The translations under genes were made by a program, and so were the position numbers. The notes beneath the pieces were generated by a model. The model saw only the letters and a program-made list of their open reading frames with translations. It was not told the DNA's origin and did not search any database. DNA of 64,000 nucleotides, taken from assembly GCF_017311415.1 (NCBI RefSeq), contig NZ_JAEKIS010000007.1, positions 212,622-276,621 on the forward strand, read 5' to 3'. Each line of letters opens with the position of its first letter. Within the stretch, counting starts at the first letter, position 1. The DNA comes from Salipiger abyssi. GTDB lineage: Bacteria; Pseudomonadota; Alphaproteobacteria; Rhodobacterales; Rhodobacteraceae. Shown piece after piece: positions 28,071-37,705 of this stretch.

Positions 28071-28169
28071 GCCATGCGGGAGGAGAGAAGCCAGTACCTC
28101 GCCGGACAGGCGGGACCGGTCAGAGGGGGCGAGAGGCGGGCCGTTGAAGCCCGCCCCGCGCGAGACTGG

Positions 28170-28778
28170 TCAGAACTTCCAGATATAGGACATGCCGATC
28201 ACCCAGGGATCGACCTCAACCGTGCCGATATCCGAGCCGTTCAGGTCCACATCCAGGTCGATGTCGATATAGCGCGCGTCGAGCCGCAGCGATGCCTTGT
28301 CGCTGATCGCGTAATCCACGCCGATATGCCCGGCGAGGCCCCAAGAATCCTTGATGTCGAGCCCGGAGATCTTCTGGTCGTCGAGATCGAGGATCGTGGT
28401 GTAGTTCACGCCGAGGCCGAAGAACGGGGTCCATGCGGTATTTGTCGGCAGGTGGTAGTTCACCGAGACGGTGGGCGGCAGGTGCTTGACCTTCACCACG
28501 TCGGAGCCGTTCAGCTCGACCTGATGGGTGAAGGGGGTGGCGGCCAGCACTTCGACGCCCCAGTTGTCGGCGAAGAAATATTCGAAGGTCAGCGAAAGCT
28601 GGGTGTCGTCATCGACATCGGTGTCGAGCGCGCCATTCGCCAGGCTGCCATTGTCATCGCTCGGGTTCACCCAGGCGAGGCCGACACCGACGGTCATGTC
28701 GCCCTTGGACTGCGCCAGCGCGCCGGTGGCCGTGAGGGCCAGCACAGCCATGGCGGAGAGGAGTGTGGTCTTGTACAT
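28170..28778 (-). CDS. ompW: OmpW family outer-membrane beta-barrel protein
   Basis: A 202-residue outer-membrane protein. The signal peptide is residues 1-22 (LLSAMAVLALTATGALA-Q). The mature part has the eight-strand OmpW barrel pattern (FEYFFADNWGVEVLAATPF, PFFGLGVNYTTILD, DKASLRLDARYIDIDLDV) and the aromatic C-terminal Phe (YIWKF) needed for barrel insertion. ATG 28778 is preferred: AAAGGGA lies 5 bases upstream and the signal peptide begins there. A perfect FNR box is 58 bases upstream. OmpW channels hydrophobic compounds; in enterics it is induced without oxygen. It lies antisense inside the liu cluster. Confidence 0.94.
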   Translation of the reverse strand: MYKTTLLSAMAVLALTATGALAQSKGDMTVGVGLAWVNPSDDNGSLANGALDTDVDDDTQLSLTFEYFFADNWGVEVLAATPFTHQVELNGSDVVKVKHLPPTVSVNYHLPTNTAWTPFFGLGVNYTTILDLDDQKISGLDIKDSWGLAGHIGVDYAISDKASLRLDARYIDIDLDVDLNGSDIGTVEVDPWVIGMSYIWKF

Positions 28779-28836
28779 TGTCGTCCCTTTCCAGATCGCA
28801 CGCAGCGCCATTTCCGCAAAATCGCCCGCAGAAACG

Positions 28837-28850
28837 TTGATCTGAATCAA
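28837..28850 (-). promoter_or_regulatory. FNR/FnrL box upstream of ompW
   Basis: TTGAT-N4-ATCAA matches the FNR consensus exactly. Its centre is 65 bases before the ompW start codon. Placing it at -41.5 puts a start site near 28802 and a weak -10 (GGAAAT), a class II activation layout. It is also 84 bases upstream of the divergent acyl-CoA synthetase gene. Confidence 0.85.
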
Positions 28851-28933
28851 GCTTTGAATTCTGTGGGTTACGCTGTTGCCGGAATGTCATATCCGGTGTC
28901 GGGGATGCATGTTTCCGGACGGAGGGCTGTCGC

Positions 28934-30514
28934 ATGAAGCTGCCGATGGAGGAGACGCGGCGGCGCCGGATGCTGGCGGACGGGCAGAGCTATGAGGCGC
29001 TCTGCGAGGGATTTCGCTGGCCGCGTCCGGAGCGGGTTAACATGGCCGCGCAGGTCTGCGACAGCTGGGCGGCGCTGGCGCCCGACCGGCCGGCGATCCT
29101 CGATCTGCGCGGCGGGGCGCTGCGTGTGGTGAGCTATGGCGCCTTGCAGGCGCTGTCGCGGCGGGTCGAGGCCTGGCTGCGGGCGCAGGGCGTGGCACGC
29201 GGCGACCGGGTGGGCGTGCTGCTGTCGCAAAGCCCGCTCTGCGCCGCGTCCCATATCGCCGCCTGGCGCATGGGCGCGATTTCGGTGCCGCTCTTCAAGC
29301 TCTTCAAGCACGACGCGCTGGACTCGCGGCTGGGCAATAGCGGCGCGCGGGTGGTGGTGAGCGACGAGGAGGGCGCGGAGATGCTGGCGCCGTTCGGGCT
29401 GGCGACCGTGACCGAAGAGGCGCTGCCCGAGCCGGGTGTCTGGGACGCGGTGGAGACCGGCCCCGAGGACCCGGCGGTGCTGATCTATACCAGCGGCACC
29501 ACCGGCAAGCCCAAGGGCGCGCTGCACGGGCATGGCGTGCTGCTGGGGCATCTGCCCGGGGTGGAGATGAGCCACGATCTTCTGGGACAGGAGGGCGATG
29601 TGCTCTGGACCCCGGCGGACTGGGCCTGGATCGGCGGGCTCTTCGATGTGCTGATGCCGGGGCTCTATCTCGGCGTGCCGGTGGTGGCGGCGCGGATGCC
29701 GCGTTTCGACATCGCGCAATGCCTGAGGATCTGCGCGGAAGCCTCTGTACGCAATGTATTCTTTCCGCCAACCGCTCTGCGCATGCTGAAGGCGGAGGAC
29801 GCGCGGATCCCGGGGCTGCGCTCGGTCGGTTCCGGCGGCGAGCCGCTCGGCGCCGAGATGTTGGCCTGGGGGCGCGAGGCCTTTGGGGTGGAGATCAACG
29901 AATTTTACGGCCAGACCGAATGCAATATGGTCGCCAGCGCCTGTGGCGCGCTGTTTCCCGTCCGTCCCGGCTGTATCGGCAAGCCGGCGCCGGGCTTCCG
30001 CATCGGGATCGTCGACGAGGCAGGTCACGAGACGCAGGGAGAGGGAGATGTCGCGGTACATCGCGGCGCGGGCTCCATGATGCTGGAATATTGGAACAAT
30101 CCGCAGGCGACGGCGGAGAAGTTCCGCGGCGACTGGCTGGTGACCGGCGACCGTGGCATCTGGGAGGACGGCTATCTGCGCTTTGTCGGGCGCGAGGACG
30201 ACGTGATCACCTCTGCCGGCTACCGCATCGGCCCGGCTGAGATCGAGGATTGCCTGCTCACCCATCCCGCCGTTGCCACGGTGGGCGTGGTCGGCAAGCC
30301 CGACCGGCTGCGCACCGAGATCGTCAAGGCCTATGTGGTGGTGAAGCCGGGGCAGAGCCCGAGCGCCGAAGAGCTTCAGGCATGGGTCAAGGAACGGCTC
30401 GCAACCTATTCCTATCCAAGAGAAATAGATTTCCTTGAGGCGCTGCCGATGACGGTCACCGGCAAGGTTATCCGCAAGGAACTGAAGGCCCGTGCGGCCA
30501 AGGAGAGCACATGA
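28934..30514 (+). CDS. AMP-forming acyl-CoA synthetase in leucine cluster
   Basis: A 526-residue ANL-superfamily ligase that activates a carboxylic acid with ATP and CoA. Motifs: [18 protein letters not shown] (phosphate loop), [30 protein letters not shown] (hinge) and the catalytic Lys in [13 protein letters not shown]. Between ivd and mccB, its likely substrate is isovalerate or another short or branched acid entering the pathway; a 526-residue length suits medium/short-chain ligases more than acetyl-CoA synthetase. ATG follows GGAGGG at 7 bases. Its stop overlaps the mccB ATG by 4 bases. Confidence 0.9.
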   Translation: MKLPMEETRRRRMLADGQSYEALCEGFRWPRPERVNMAAQVCDSWAALAPDRPAILDLRGGALRVVSYGALQALSRRVEAWLRAQGVARGDRVGVLLSQSPLCAASHIAAWRMGAISVPLFKLFKHDALDSRLGNSGARVVVSDEEGAEMLAPFGLATVTEEALPEPGVWDAVETGPEDPAVLIYTSGTTGKPKGALHGHGVLLGHLPGVEMSHDLLGQEGDVLWTPADWAWIGGLFDVLMPGLYLGVPVVAARMPRFDIAQCLRICAEASVRNVFFPPTALRMLKAEDARIPGLRSVGSGGEPLGAEMLAWGREAFGVEINEFYGQTECNMVASACGALFPVRPGCIGKPAPGFRIGIVDEAGHETQGEGDVAVHRGAGSMMLEYWNNPQATAEKFRGDWLVTGDRGIWEDGYLRFVGREDDVITSAGYRIGPAEIEDCLLTHPAVATVGVVGKPDRLRTEIVKAYVVVKPGQSPSAEELQAWVKERLATYSYPREIDFLEALPMTVTGKVIRKELKARAAKEST

Positions 30515-32118
30515 AACTGCAATCGCAAGCGATCCCCACATCCGAGGCGTTTCAGGCCAATCGCACGGCGCATCTTGAGGCGCTGGAGGTGGTGCGCGAG
30601 GCGGCGGAACTTGCGGCGGCGGGCGGCGGCGAGAAGGCCCGCGAGCGGCATCTCGGCCGGGGCAAGATGCTGCCGCGCGAGCGGGTGGCCAATCTGCTCG
30701 ATCCCGGCTCGCCCTTTCTCGAGGTGGGCGCCACGGCGGCGCACGGGCTTTATGACGGCGCGGCACCGGCGGCGGGCATGATCGCGGGCATCGGGCGCGT
30801 TCAGGGCCGCGATGTCATGGTGGTGTGCAACGACGCCACGGTGAAGGGCGGCACCTATTACCCGATGTCGGTCAAGAAACACCTGCGCGCGCAGGAGATC
30901 GCCGAGGAGAACCGGCTGCCCTGCGTCTATCTGGTCGATAGCGGCGGCGCGAACCTGCCCAATCAGGACGAGGTTTTCCCCGACCGCGACCATTTCGGGC
31001 GGATCTTCTACAATCAGGCGCGGATGAGCGCCAAGGGTATCGCGCAGATCGCCGTGGTGATGGGGTCGTGCACGGCGGGCGGCGCCTATGTGCCGGCGAT
31101 GTCGGATGTGACGATCATTGTGAAGGAGCAGGGCACGATCTTTCTTGCCGGCCCGCCGCTGGTCAAGGCGGCCACCGGCGAGGTGGTCACGGCGGAGGAT
31201 CTCGGCGGCGGCGACGTGCATACGCGGCTTTCGGGCGTGGCGGATTATCTGGCCGAGGACGACGCCCATGCGCTGGCATTGGCAAGACGCGCGGTGGGCT
31301 CGCTGAAGGGCGCGGACGGGGCCGGCCCGGGCGGGCTGCCGGGGGGCGAAGCACCGGCCTACGATCCCGACGAGATCCTCGGCGTGGTACCGGGCGATCT
31401 GCGCACGCCCTATGACATTCGCGAGGTGATCGCGCGGGTGGTGGACGGCTCTTATTTCGACGAGTTCAAGCCGCGTTACGGCGAGACGCTGGTGACGGGC
31501 TTTGCGCAGATCGAGGGCTGTCCGGTGGGCATCGTCGCCAATAATGGCGTGTTGTTTTCCGAGGCGGCGCAGAAGGGGGCGCATTTCGTCGAGCTCTGTT
31601 CGCAGCGCAAGGTGCCGCAGGTGTTCTTGCAGAATATCACCGGCTTCATGGTCGGGCGGAAATACGAGAACGACGGGATCGCGCGACACGGCGCCAAGAT
31701 GGTGACGGCGGTGGCCACGACCTCGGTGCCCAAGATCACCATGCTGGTGGGCGGCTCCTTTGGGGCGGGCAATTACGGCATGGCGGGACGGGCCTATCAG
31801 CCGCGATTCCTCTGGACCTGGCCGAACAGCCGGATCTCGGTGATGGGCGGCGAGCAGGCGGCAGGTGTGCTGGCGACGGTGAAGCGCGACGCCATCGAGC
31901 GCGGCGGCGGGAGCTGGTCGCAGGAGGAGGAGGCGGAGTTCAAGCGCCCGACGGTGGAGATGTTCGAGCGCCAGTCGCATCCGCTTTATGCCAGCGCGCG
32001 GCTCTGGGACGACGGGATCGTCGATCCGCGCAAGACGCGCGAGGTGCTGGCGCTGTCGCTTTCGGCGGCCTTGAACGCGCCCATCGAGGAGACACGCTTT
32101 GGCGTGTTCCGCATGTGA
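30511..32118 (+). CDS. mccB: 3-Methylcrotonyl-CoA carboxylase, carboxyltransferase subunit
   Basis: A 535-residue carboxyltransferase beta subunit. It transfers carboxylate from biotin to 3-methylcrotonyl-CoA, giving 3-methylglutaconyl-CoA. Two crotonase-like halves are visible: [20 protein letters not shown] is the hallmark distinguishing MCC from propionyl-CoA carboxylase, with [16 protein letters not shown] in the N-half and [16 protein letters not shown] in the C-half. Start ATG is inside the previous stop (ATGA). The biotin subunit follows after a small ASCH gene. Confidence 0.96.
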   Translation: MKLQSQAIPTSEAFQANRTAHLEALEVVREAAELAAAGGGEKARERHLGRGKMLPRERVANLLDPGSPFLEVGATAAHGLYDGAAPAAGMIAGIGRVQGRDVMVVCNDATVKGGTYYPMSVKKHLRAQEIAEENRLPCVYLVDSGGANLPNQDEVFPDRDHFGRIFYNQARMSAKGIAQIAVVMGSCTAGGAYVPAMSDVTIIVKEQGTIFLAGPPLVKAATGEVVTAEDLGGGDVHTRLSGVADYLAEDDAHALALARRAVGSLKGADGAGPGGLPGGEAPAYDPDEILGVVPGDLRTPYDIREVIARVVDGSYFDEFKPRYGETLVTGFAQIEGCPVGIVANNGVLFSEAAQKGAHFVELCSQRKVPQVFLQNITGFMVGRKYENDGIARHGAKMVTAVATTSVPKITMLVGGSFGAGNYGMAGRAYQPRFLWTWPNSRISVMGGEQAAGVLATVKRDAIERGGGSWSQEEEAEFKRPTVEMFERQSHPLYASARLWDDGIVDPRKTREVLALSLSAALNAPIEETRFGVFRM

Positions 32119-32206
32119 CAGGCGCTGGTCTGGCTTTAAGCGGGCGCGCCCCCGCCGGCGGAGCTCCCGCCCGCCCACCCCGCCCCGCCGCCGGGGGCGC
32201 GGGGTC

Positions 32207-32626
32207 ATGACGATGACGCTGCAAGACGCGCGTCTGCGCTGGCCGGGATGCGAGAGCTACCGGCCCGGTGACAGCGCGGCGCTCAACGCCGAGATCCTCG
32301 GGCTGATGCGCACGGGTGTGAAACGGGCGAGTTGCGAGGCCTGGGAGGTCTTCGAAGACGGTGCCGAGGCGCTGCCGGTCGCGGGGCGCGTGGACATCGC
32401 GCTTGACTGGCAGGGGCGCCCGGCGCTGGCCACGCGCACGCTCGAGGTGCTGCGTCTGCCCTTCGAGGAGGTGACCGAGGGCATGGCGCTCGAGCAGGGT
32501 GAGTTCCGCGACCTGGCGCATTGGCGCGCGGGGTATCGCGCCTACCTAGAGCGCGCGGGACGCTACAGGCCCGGCTTCGAGATGATGCTGGAGCGGTTTG
32601 AGCTGGTGGAGGACCTGGGCACATGA
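32207..32626 (+). CDS. ASCH-domain protein
   Basis: A 139-residue protein fitting the ASCH family (PUA-like fold): GVKRASCEAWEVF contains the conserved Lys-Arg-Ala-Ser-like loop, and ATRTLEVLRLPFEEV followed by GEFRDLAHWRAGYRAYL closes the barrel. ASCH proteins are thought to bind RNA or nucleotides; some hydrolyse N4-acetylcytidine. It is inserted between mccB and mccA, 88 bases after mccB, with no obvious metabolic link. Start ATG 32207; another in-frame ATG is 6 bases later. Confidence 0.75.
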   Translation: MTMTLQDARLRWPGCESYRPGDSAALNAEILGLMRTGVKRASCEAWEVFEDGAEALPVAGRVDIALDWQGRPALATRTLEVLRLPFEEVTEGMALEQGEFRDLAHWRAGYRAYLERAGRYRPGFEMMLERFELVEDLGT

Positions 32627-32677
32627 GCGGAAATGGCAGAGCGCAGGACGGGAATGGAAGCCTCTGGGAGGGAAGCG

Positions 32678-34627
32678 ATGTTTGACACGGTGCTGATAGC
32701 CAATAGGGGCGAGATCGCCTGCCGGGTGATGGAGACGGCGCGGGCCATGGGGCTGCGCTGCGTCGCGGTCTATTCCGAGGCGGATGCCGGGGCGAAACAT
32801 GTGGCCATGGCCGATGAGGCGGTCTGCATCGGCGGGGCGGCGCCGGCGGAGAGCTATCTGCGCGGCGAGGCCATCATCGCGGCGGCGCTGGAGACCGGGG
32901 CGGGGGCGATCCATCCGGGCTATGGGTTCCTGTCGGAAAACCCCGATTTCGTCGAGGCGGTGGAGGCGGCGGGGCTGGTCTTTGTCGGCCCGTCGGCAAA
33001 GGCGATCCGGGCGATGGGCCTCAAGGACGCGGCCAAGCGGCTGATGGCGGAGGCCGGCGTGCCGGTGGTGCCGGGCTATCACGGCGAGGAGCAGGATCCG
33101 CAATTCCTCGCGGGCGAGGCGGAGGCCATCGGCTACCCGGTGCTGATCAAGGCGGTTGCGGGCGGCGGTGGCAAGGGCATGCGGCTGGTCGAGCGCGCCG
33201 CGGAGTTTGCCGAGGCGCTGAAGAGCGCGCAGGCGGAGGCGCGCGGCGCCTTCGGCAACGAGGCGGTGCTGATCGAGAAATTCGTCACCAAGCCGCGCCA
33301 TATCGAGGTGCAGGTCTTTGGCGATGGCGAAAAGGCGGTGCATCTTTTCGAGCGGGATTGCTCCTTGCAGCGCCGGCATCAGAAGGTGATCGAGGAGGCG
33401 CCGGCGCCGGGTATGACGGCTGAGATGCGTCAGGCCATGGGCGCGGCGGCGGTGCGCGCCGCCGAGGCCATCGGCTACAAGGGCGCGGGCACGGTGGAGT
33501 TCATCGTCGACGGCGCGCGCGGGCTGCGCCCGGACGGGTTCTGGTTCATGGAGATGAACACGCGGCTTCAGGTCGAGCATCCGGTGACCGAGGCGATCAC
33601 CGGCGTCGATCTGGTGGCATGGCAGCTCCGCGTGGCGGCGGGAGAGCCGCTGCCGATGGCGCAGGAGGAGCTGGGTATCGACGGCCACGCCTTCGAGGCG
33701 CGGCTTTATGCCGAGGACGTGCCGGCGGGGTTCTTGCCGGCCACCGGGCGGCTGGCGCATCTGGGCTTTCCGGCGGATGTGCGGGCCGATAGCGGGGTGC
33801 GTTCGGGCGATGTGATCTCGCCGCATTACGACCCGATGATCGCCAAGCTCATTGTGCACGGGGCCACGCGGGAGATCGCGCTGCGCAAGCTGGCACGTGG
33901 GCTGGCGGAGACGCAGGTGGCGGGCACGGTGACCAATCTCGCCTTTCTCGGCGCGCTGGCGCGGCATGCGGGCTTTGCCGCCGGCGAGGTGGATACCGGG
34001 CTGATCGGGCGCGATCTGGAGGTGCTGACGGCGGCGCCCGGGCCGTCGCCGCAAATTGTGGCGCAGGCGGTGCAGGCGGCGGCGGGGCTCTGGGAGGCGG
34101 CCGCGCCGCAGAGCGGATTTGCGCTCTGGGCGCCGCTGGCGCGCCATGTGCTGCTGCGTCAGGGCGAGGAGGAGCTGCTCTGCGTGCTGCGTGTTGCGGG
34201 GCGTGACCGGGCGGAGATCTCGCTCGGAGAGGTCACCGTGCGCGCCGAGCGCGTCGATGGCGGCTGGCGGCTCGACGGGCGGCCGGCACCGGCGCTGTTT
34301 CACGAGGGCGCGGAGATCACTGTCTTTGCCGAGGGCGGGCAGGTCTTTGTGGCGGTCGACCCGCTGGAACGCGCGGCGGCGCTCGGCGCCGGCGGCAACC
34401 TGATCGAGGCGCCGATGCCGGGCCGGGTGGTCTCGGTGCTCGCAGAGCCCGGGCAGGTGGTGCAGGCGGGCGACCGGCTGGCGGTGCTCGAGGCGATGAA
34501 GATGGAGCACACGCTGACGGCGGCGCGCGACGGCGTCGTGGCCGAGGTGCTGGTGGCCGATGGCGCGCAGGTCGAGGCGGGCGCGGCGCTCATCCGGCTG
34601 GAGGAGGAAGAGGAGGCGGCGGCGTGA
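32678..34627 (+). CDS. mccA: 3-Methylcrotonyl-CoA carboxylase, biotin-carrying subunit
   Basis: A 649-residue alpha subunit. Biotin carboxylase comes first (about 1-450): FDTVLIANRGEIACRVM, the ATP-grasp glycine loop KAVAGGGGKGMRLVE, and EMNTRLQVEHPVTEAITG. A linker/BT region follows, then a C-terminal biotinyl domain with the lysine motif EAMKMEH (about residue 610). It carboxylates its own biotin with ATP and bicarbonate for MccB. GGGAGGGAAGC precedes ATG 32678. BirA, which would attach biotin, is encoded at 58104. Its stop overlaps the GST start (GTGA). Confidence 0.95.
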   Translation: MFDTVLIANRGEIACRVMETARAMGLRCVAVYSEADAGAKHVAMADEAVCIGGAAPAESYLRGEAIIAAALETGAGAIHPGYGFLSENPDFVEAVEAAGLVFVGPSAKAIRAMGLKDAAKRLMAEAGVPVVPGYHGEEQDPQFLAGEAEAIGYPVLIKAVAGGGGKGMRLVERAAEFAEALKSAQAEARGAFGNEAVLIEKFVTKPRHIEVQVFGDGEKAVHLFERDCSLQRRHQKVIEEAPAPGMTAEMRQAMGAAAVRAAEAIGYKGAGTVEFIVDGARGLRPDGFWFMEMNTRLQVEHPVTEAITGVDLVAWQLRVAAGEPLPMAQEELGIDGHAFEARLYAEDVPAGFLPATGRLAHLGFPADVRADSGVRSGDVISPHYDPMIAKLIVHGATREIALRKLARGLAETQVAGTVTNLAFLGALARHAGFAAGEVDTGLIGRDLEVLTAAPGPSPQIVAQAVQAAAGLWEAAAPQSGFALWAPLARHVLLRQGEEELLCVLRVAGRDRAEISLGEVTVRAERVDGGWRLDGRPAPALFHEGAEITVFAEGGQVFVAVDPLERAAALGAGGNLIEAPMPGRVVSVLAEPGQVVQAGDRLAVLEAMKMEHTLTAARDGVVAEVLVADGAQVEAGAALIRLEEEEEAAA

Positions 34628-35289
34628 TCCGGCTGCACCATGTGCCCGAGAGCCGCTCGATGCGGGTGCTCTGGCTGCTCTATGAGCTGGAGGTGCGGTT
34701 CGAGCTCGTGCTGCATCCCTTTGACAAGTCGCTGCGGGCGCAGGAGTATCTGACGCTGTCGCCGGCCGGCCGGGTGCCGGCGCTGGAGATCGAGGGCGAG
34801 TGCATGTTCGAGAGCCTCGCGATGATGGAATATCTCTGCGAGCGCTTTCCGGATGCGGGCCTGGGCCGCGCGCCGGGCAGCCCCGACCGCATGGCCTGGC
34901 TGAGCTGGCTGCATTTCTCCGAGACGATCTCTCAGCATGCGGCGGCGCTGACCCAGCAGCATCTGATGCTGCGCGAGGATCATATGCGCTCGCCCATTGT
35001 CATGCGACTGGAGGCGAAGCGTGTGGAGAAATGTTACGCGGCGCTGGAGGCGCGGCTGTCGGCGCCGCCGGAGACCCGCGATCACATGCTGACCTCAGGG
35101 TTTTCGGCGGTGGATATCGCGCTGGGTCAGGCGGTCTATATGGCGAAGCATTTCGCGGCGCTGGACGGATTTCCCGCGCTTGGCGCCTGGTATCGGCGGG
35201 TGAGCGGGCGGGCGGCGTTTGCGCGCTGTCTGCCGGAGGCGGGCGAGGGGCTCTATGATCGCGATTTCTACCCGGCCTGGGCGGAGTGA
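34624..35289 (+). CDS. Glutathione S-transferase family protein
   Basis: A 221-residue cytosolic GST. The N-terminal thioredoxin-like domain has IRLHHVPESRSMRVLWLLYE (Ser near residue 10-12 as likely activator), the cis-Pro loop GRVPALEIEG and the glutathione-binding FESLAMMEYL. An all-helical C-terminal domain begins near residue 85. GTG start overlaps the mccA stop, so it is co-translated. GST genes inside leucine clusters are not part of the textbook route; it may detoxify or isomerise a reactive CoA-pathway by-product, which is speculation. Confidence 0.88.
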   Translation: MIRLHHVPESRSMRVLWLLYELEVRFELVLHPFDKSLRAQEYLTLSPAGRVPALEIEGECMFESLAMMEYLCERFPDAGLGRAPGSPDRMAWLSWLHFSETISQHAAALTQQHLMLREDHMRSPIVMRLEAKRVEKCYAALEARLSAPPETRDHMLTSGFSAVDIALGQAVYMAKHFAALDGFPALGAWYRRVSGRAAFARCLPEAGEGLYDRDFYPAWAE

Positions 35290-35410
35290 TCCGGCGGGGC
35301 ACGCGATGCGCGCGCAGTTTGTCTCGCCGCGCGCCTGCGGCGGCGGCTCGGGCGGGCGCCCGTGGCGGTGGCATGCCCGGGGCCTGGGCGGTTTGCCTCT
35401 GGCGCGGGTC

Positions 35411-35437
35411 TGCGGGAGTATTTTCAGAAAGATGAAA
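35411..35437 (+). repeat. Rhodobacteraceae-type dispersed motif upstream of mvaB
   Basis: GCGGGAGTATTTTCAGAAAG followed by ATGAAAG, between GST and HMG-CoA lyase genes. A related block (CCGGCGGGGATATTTTCAGC, then CAATGGAAA) occurs at 58056-58084, upstream of birA. The 163-base gap 35290-35452 otherwise holds only GC-rich sequence. Confidence 0.5.
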
Positions 35438-35452
35438 GGCGGGGTCTGAGAG

Positions 35453-36304
35453 ATGAGCGGATATGTCGAGATCTTCGAGGTGGGCCCGCGCGACGGCTTG
35501 CAGAACGAGGAGCGCCGGATCGACGCGGCGGAGAAGATCGCGCTGGTGGATTGTCTGAGCCGGGCGGGGTTCCGGCGCATCGAATGCGCCAGCTTCGTCA
35601 GCGCGCGCTGGGTGCCGCAGATGGCCGACTCGGACAAGGTGCTGGCGGGGATCGCGCGGGCGCCGGGCGTGTCCTATGCGGCGCTGACGCCCAATATGAA
35701 GGGGTTCGAGGCGGCGATGGCTGCCGGCGCGGACGAGGTGGCGATCTTTGGCGCGGCCTCGGAGAGTTTCAGCCGCGCCAATATCAATGCCTCTATCGAA
35801 GAGAGCCTGGAGCGGTTCCGCCCGGTGGCCGAGGCGGCGACGGCGCGCGGGGTGAAGCTGCGGGGCTATATCTCCTGCGTGGTGGAATGCCCCTATGAGG
35901 GCGCGGTGGCGCCGGAGGCGGTGGCGCGGGTGGCGGCGGCACTGCGCGATATGGGGTGCTATGAGATTTCGCTTGGCGACACGATCGGGCGCGGCGTGCC
36001 CGAGGCGGTGGATGCGATGCTGGGCGCGGTGCTGGAGGAGATCGAGCCGGCGCGGCTGGCGGGGCATTACCACGACACCGGCAAGCGGGCGTTGGAGAAT
36101 ATCGAGGTCTCGCTGGCACGCGGGCTGCGGGTCTTCGATGCCGCCGTGGGCGGCCTGGGCGGCTGCCCCTATGCGCCGGGCGCCGAGGGCAATGTGGCGA
36201 CCGAGGCGGTGGCGGCGCGGCTGGCGGAGCTTGGCTATGAGACCGGGCTCGACATGGGCGTGCTGGAAAAAGCGGCGGCGATGGCACGGGCGCTGCGCGG
36301 GTGA
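35453..36304 (+). CDS. mvaB: Hydroxymethylglutaryl-CoA lyase
   Basis: A 283-residue TIM-barrel lyase that splits HMG-CoA into acetyl-CoA and acetoacetate, the last step of leucine breakdown. Signatures: EVGPRDGLQNE with the catalytic Arg-Asp, ECASFVSARWVPQMADS, AGHYHDTGKRALENIE with metal-binding His residues, and VGGLGGCPYAPGAEGNVATE containing the active-site Cys. Length is normal. A metal site and full catalytic set are present. Confidence 0.95.
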   Translation: MSGYVEIFEVGPRDGLQNEERRIDAAEKIALVDCLSRAGFRRIECASFVSARWVPQMADSDKVLAGIARAPGVSYAALTPNMKGFEAAMAAGADEVAIFGAASESFSRANINASIEESLERFRPVAEAATARGVKLRGYISCVVECPYEGAVAPEAVARVAAALRDMGCYEISLGDTIGRGVPEAVDAMLGAVLEEIEPARLAGHYHDTGKRALENIEVSLARGLRVFDAAVGGLGGCPYAPGAEGNVATEAVAARLAELGYETGLDMGVLEKAAAMARALRG

Positions 36305-36326
36305 GGCGAGAAGTGGAGGCTGGATG

Positions 36327-37103
36327 ATGGATCTGATCACGGTGACGCGCGACGCGCGCGGGGTGGCGACGCTGTCGCTGGCGCGGGCGGAGAAGCACAA
36401 CGCGCTCTCGGCGCAGATGATGGGCGAGCTGGAGGCGGCGGCGCGGGCGCTGGCGGAGGACGACTCGGTGCGGGTGGTGGTGCTGGCCGCCGAGGGGCCG
36501 ACCTTTTGCGCCGGCGCCGATCTGGGCTGGATGCGCGAGCAGTTCGGCATGGATGGCGAGACCCGCAAGGCCGAGTCGCGCCGCATCGCCACGGCGCTCG
36601 AGGCGCTGGTGGCGCTGCCGCAGCCGCTGATCGGGCGGGTGCAGGGCAATGCCTTTGGCGGCGGCGTCGGGCTGGTGGCGGTCTGCGATGTGAGCATCGG
36701 GGCGCAGGGGCTCAAGATGGCGTTCACCGAGACGCGGCTGGGGCTGATTCCGGCCAATATCGGGCCCTATGTGGTGGCGCGCATGGGCGCGGTGCGGGCG
36801 CGCGAGGTATTCATGAACGCGCGGGTCTTTGACGCCGAGGAGGCGGTGCGGCTGAACCTGCTGACCCGCGCAGCGCCGGCAGAAGAGCTGGATGCGGCGG
36901 TTGAGGCGGAGGTGGCGCCGTACCTCGCCTGCGCGCCCTTTGCAGTGCGCGACGCCAAGGCGCTGCTCAATGCGCTGGCCGGCGGCGTGACGCCGCAGCA
37001 GGTGGATTTCGCCATCGACGGGCTCGCCGCGAGATGGGAGACCGAGGAGGCGCAGGCGGGAATCGCCGCCTTCTTCGACAAGCGAAAGGCGCCCTGGGCG
37101 TGA
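36327..37103 (+). CDS. liuC: Enoyl-CoA hydratase, likely methylglutaconyl-CoA hydratase
   Basis: A 258-residue crotonase-family enzyme. The oxyanion-hole segments are FCAGADLGWMREQFGM and GNAFGGGVGLVAVCD; TETRLGLIPANIGPYVVARM contains the region of the catalytic Glu. In this cluster it should hydrate 3-methylglutaconyl-CoA to HMG-CoA, linking MccAB with MvaB. Two ATGs (36324, 36327) are in frame; 36327 has the better spacing from GGAGG (7 bases). The stop overlaps the next gene by GTGA. Confidence 0.9.
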   Translation: MDLITVTRDARGVATLSLARAEKHNALSAQMMGELEAAARALAEDDSVRVVVLAAEGPTFCAGADLGWMREQFGMDGETRKAESRRIATALEALVALPQPLIGRVQGNAFGGGVGLVAVCDVSIGAQGLKMAFTETRLGLIPANIGPYVVARMGAVRAREVFMNARVFDAEEAVRLNLLTRAAPAEELDAAVEAEVAPYLACAPFAVRDAKALLNALAGGVTPQQVDFAIDGLAARWETEEAQAGIAAFFDKRKAPWA

Positions 37104-37471
37104 CGACTCAGATCGCACATCTTTATGCAACGCTTTGCCTGGCGGGGATCTTTTTCCAGATCGCGCTGATTTCGGGCGCGCCGCTGGGTGCGGTGGCGCC
37201 GGGCGGGCAGGCGCCGGGCGGACTTTCGGCGCAGGCGCGGCTGATGGCTGTGCTTTATATACCTTTGCTGGGATTCATGGCGCTGGCGGTGGTTTCGGCG
37301 GCGGGGTTTCCCGGGCTGGTCTGGCCGCGCTGGACCGGCTGGGCGGCGCTGGCGGCGCAGGCGCTGATCGCTGTGCTGCATTTTCTGTCGCGCGCACCGG
37401 CCGAGCGGCGCTTCTGGGGACCGCTCGCGGCGGTTATGAGTGCCATGGCGCTGGTGGCGATGACCGTGTGA
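37100..37471 (+). CDS. Small integral membrane protein, hypothetical
   Basis: A 123-residue membrane protein with about four helices (IAHLYATLCLAGIFFQIALI; LMAVLYIPLLGFMALAVVS; WTGWAALAAQALIAVLHFL; FWGPLAAVMSAMALVAM). Start GTG overlaps the hydratase stop (GTGA), so it is translated with the liu operon. No family recognised. Function unknown. Confidence 0.6.
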   Translation: MTTQIAHLYATLCLAGIFFQIALISGAPLGAVAPGGQAPGGLSAQARLMAVLYIPLLGFMALAVVSAAGFPGLVWPRWTGWAALAAQALIAVLHFLSRAPAERRFWGPLAAVMSAMALVAMTV

Positions 37472-37604
37472 GCGGTGCAAGCGCCGGATTTGTATGCAAA
37501 AGTCGACGGGAAAATTGCCGCAGGATCGGGGCTTTGCCAGAGGATCCCCCTTATCCTGTTAATAAATCAGCAATTTAACCTTTCGGGAATATGTGCCGAG
37601 CTTG

Positions 37605-37633
37605 TTGACCCCGCCACGTCACGGGGATAAGTC
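37605..37633 (+). promoter_or_regulatory. nuo operon promoter
   Basis: TTGACC, a 17-base spacer and TAAGTC, with an expected start near 37640, about 65 bases before the nuoA GTG. The 234-base gap 37472-37705 contains this promoter and an AT-rich stretch (37556-37576) that could be an UP element. Confidence 0.75.
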
Positions 37634-37705
37634 ACGTCTTAGCAAGGCAACATCGCCATGGTCTCCGCGCCGGACGGACGGCGCGCCTCGCAAAGGAGCC
37701 AGCAC

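Noticed and set aside
28135..28155. GGCGGGC/GCCCGCC hairpin between ivd and ompW as a terminator
   Set aside because: No T-run on either strand; it may be structure without a terminator role.
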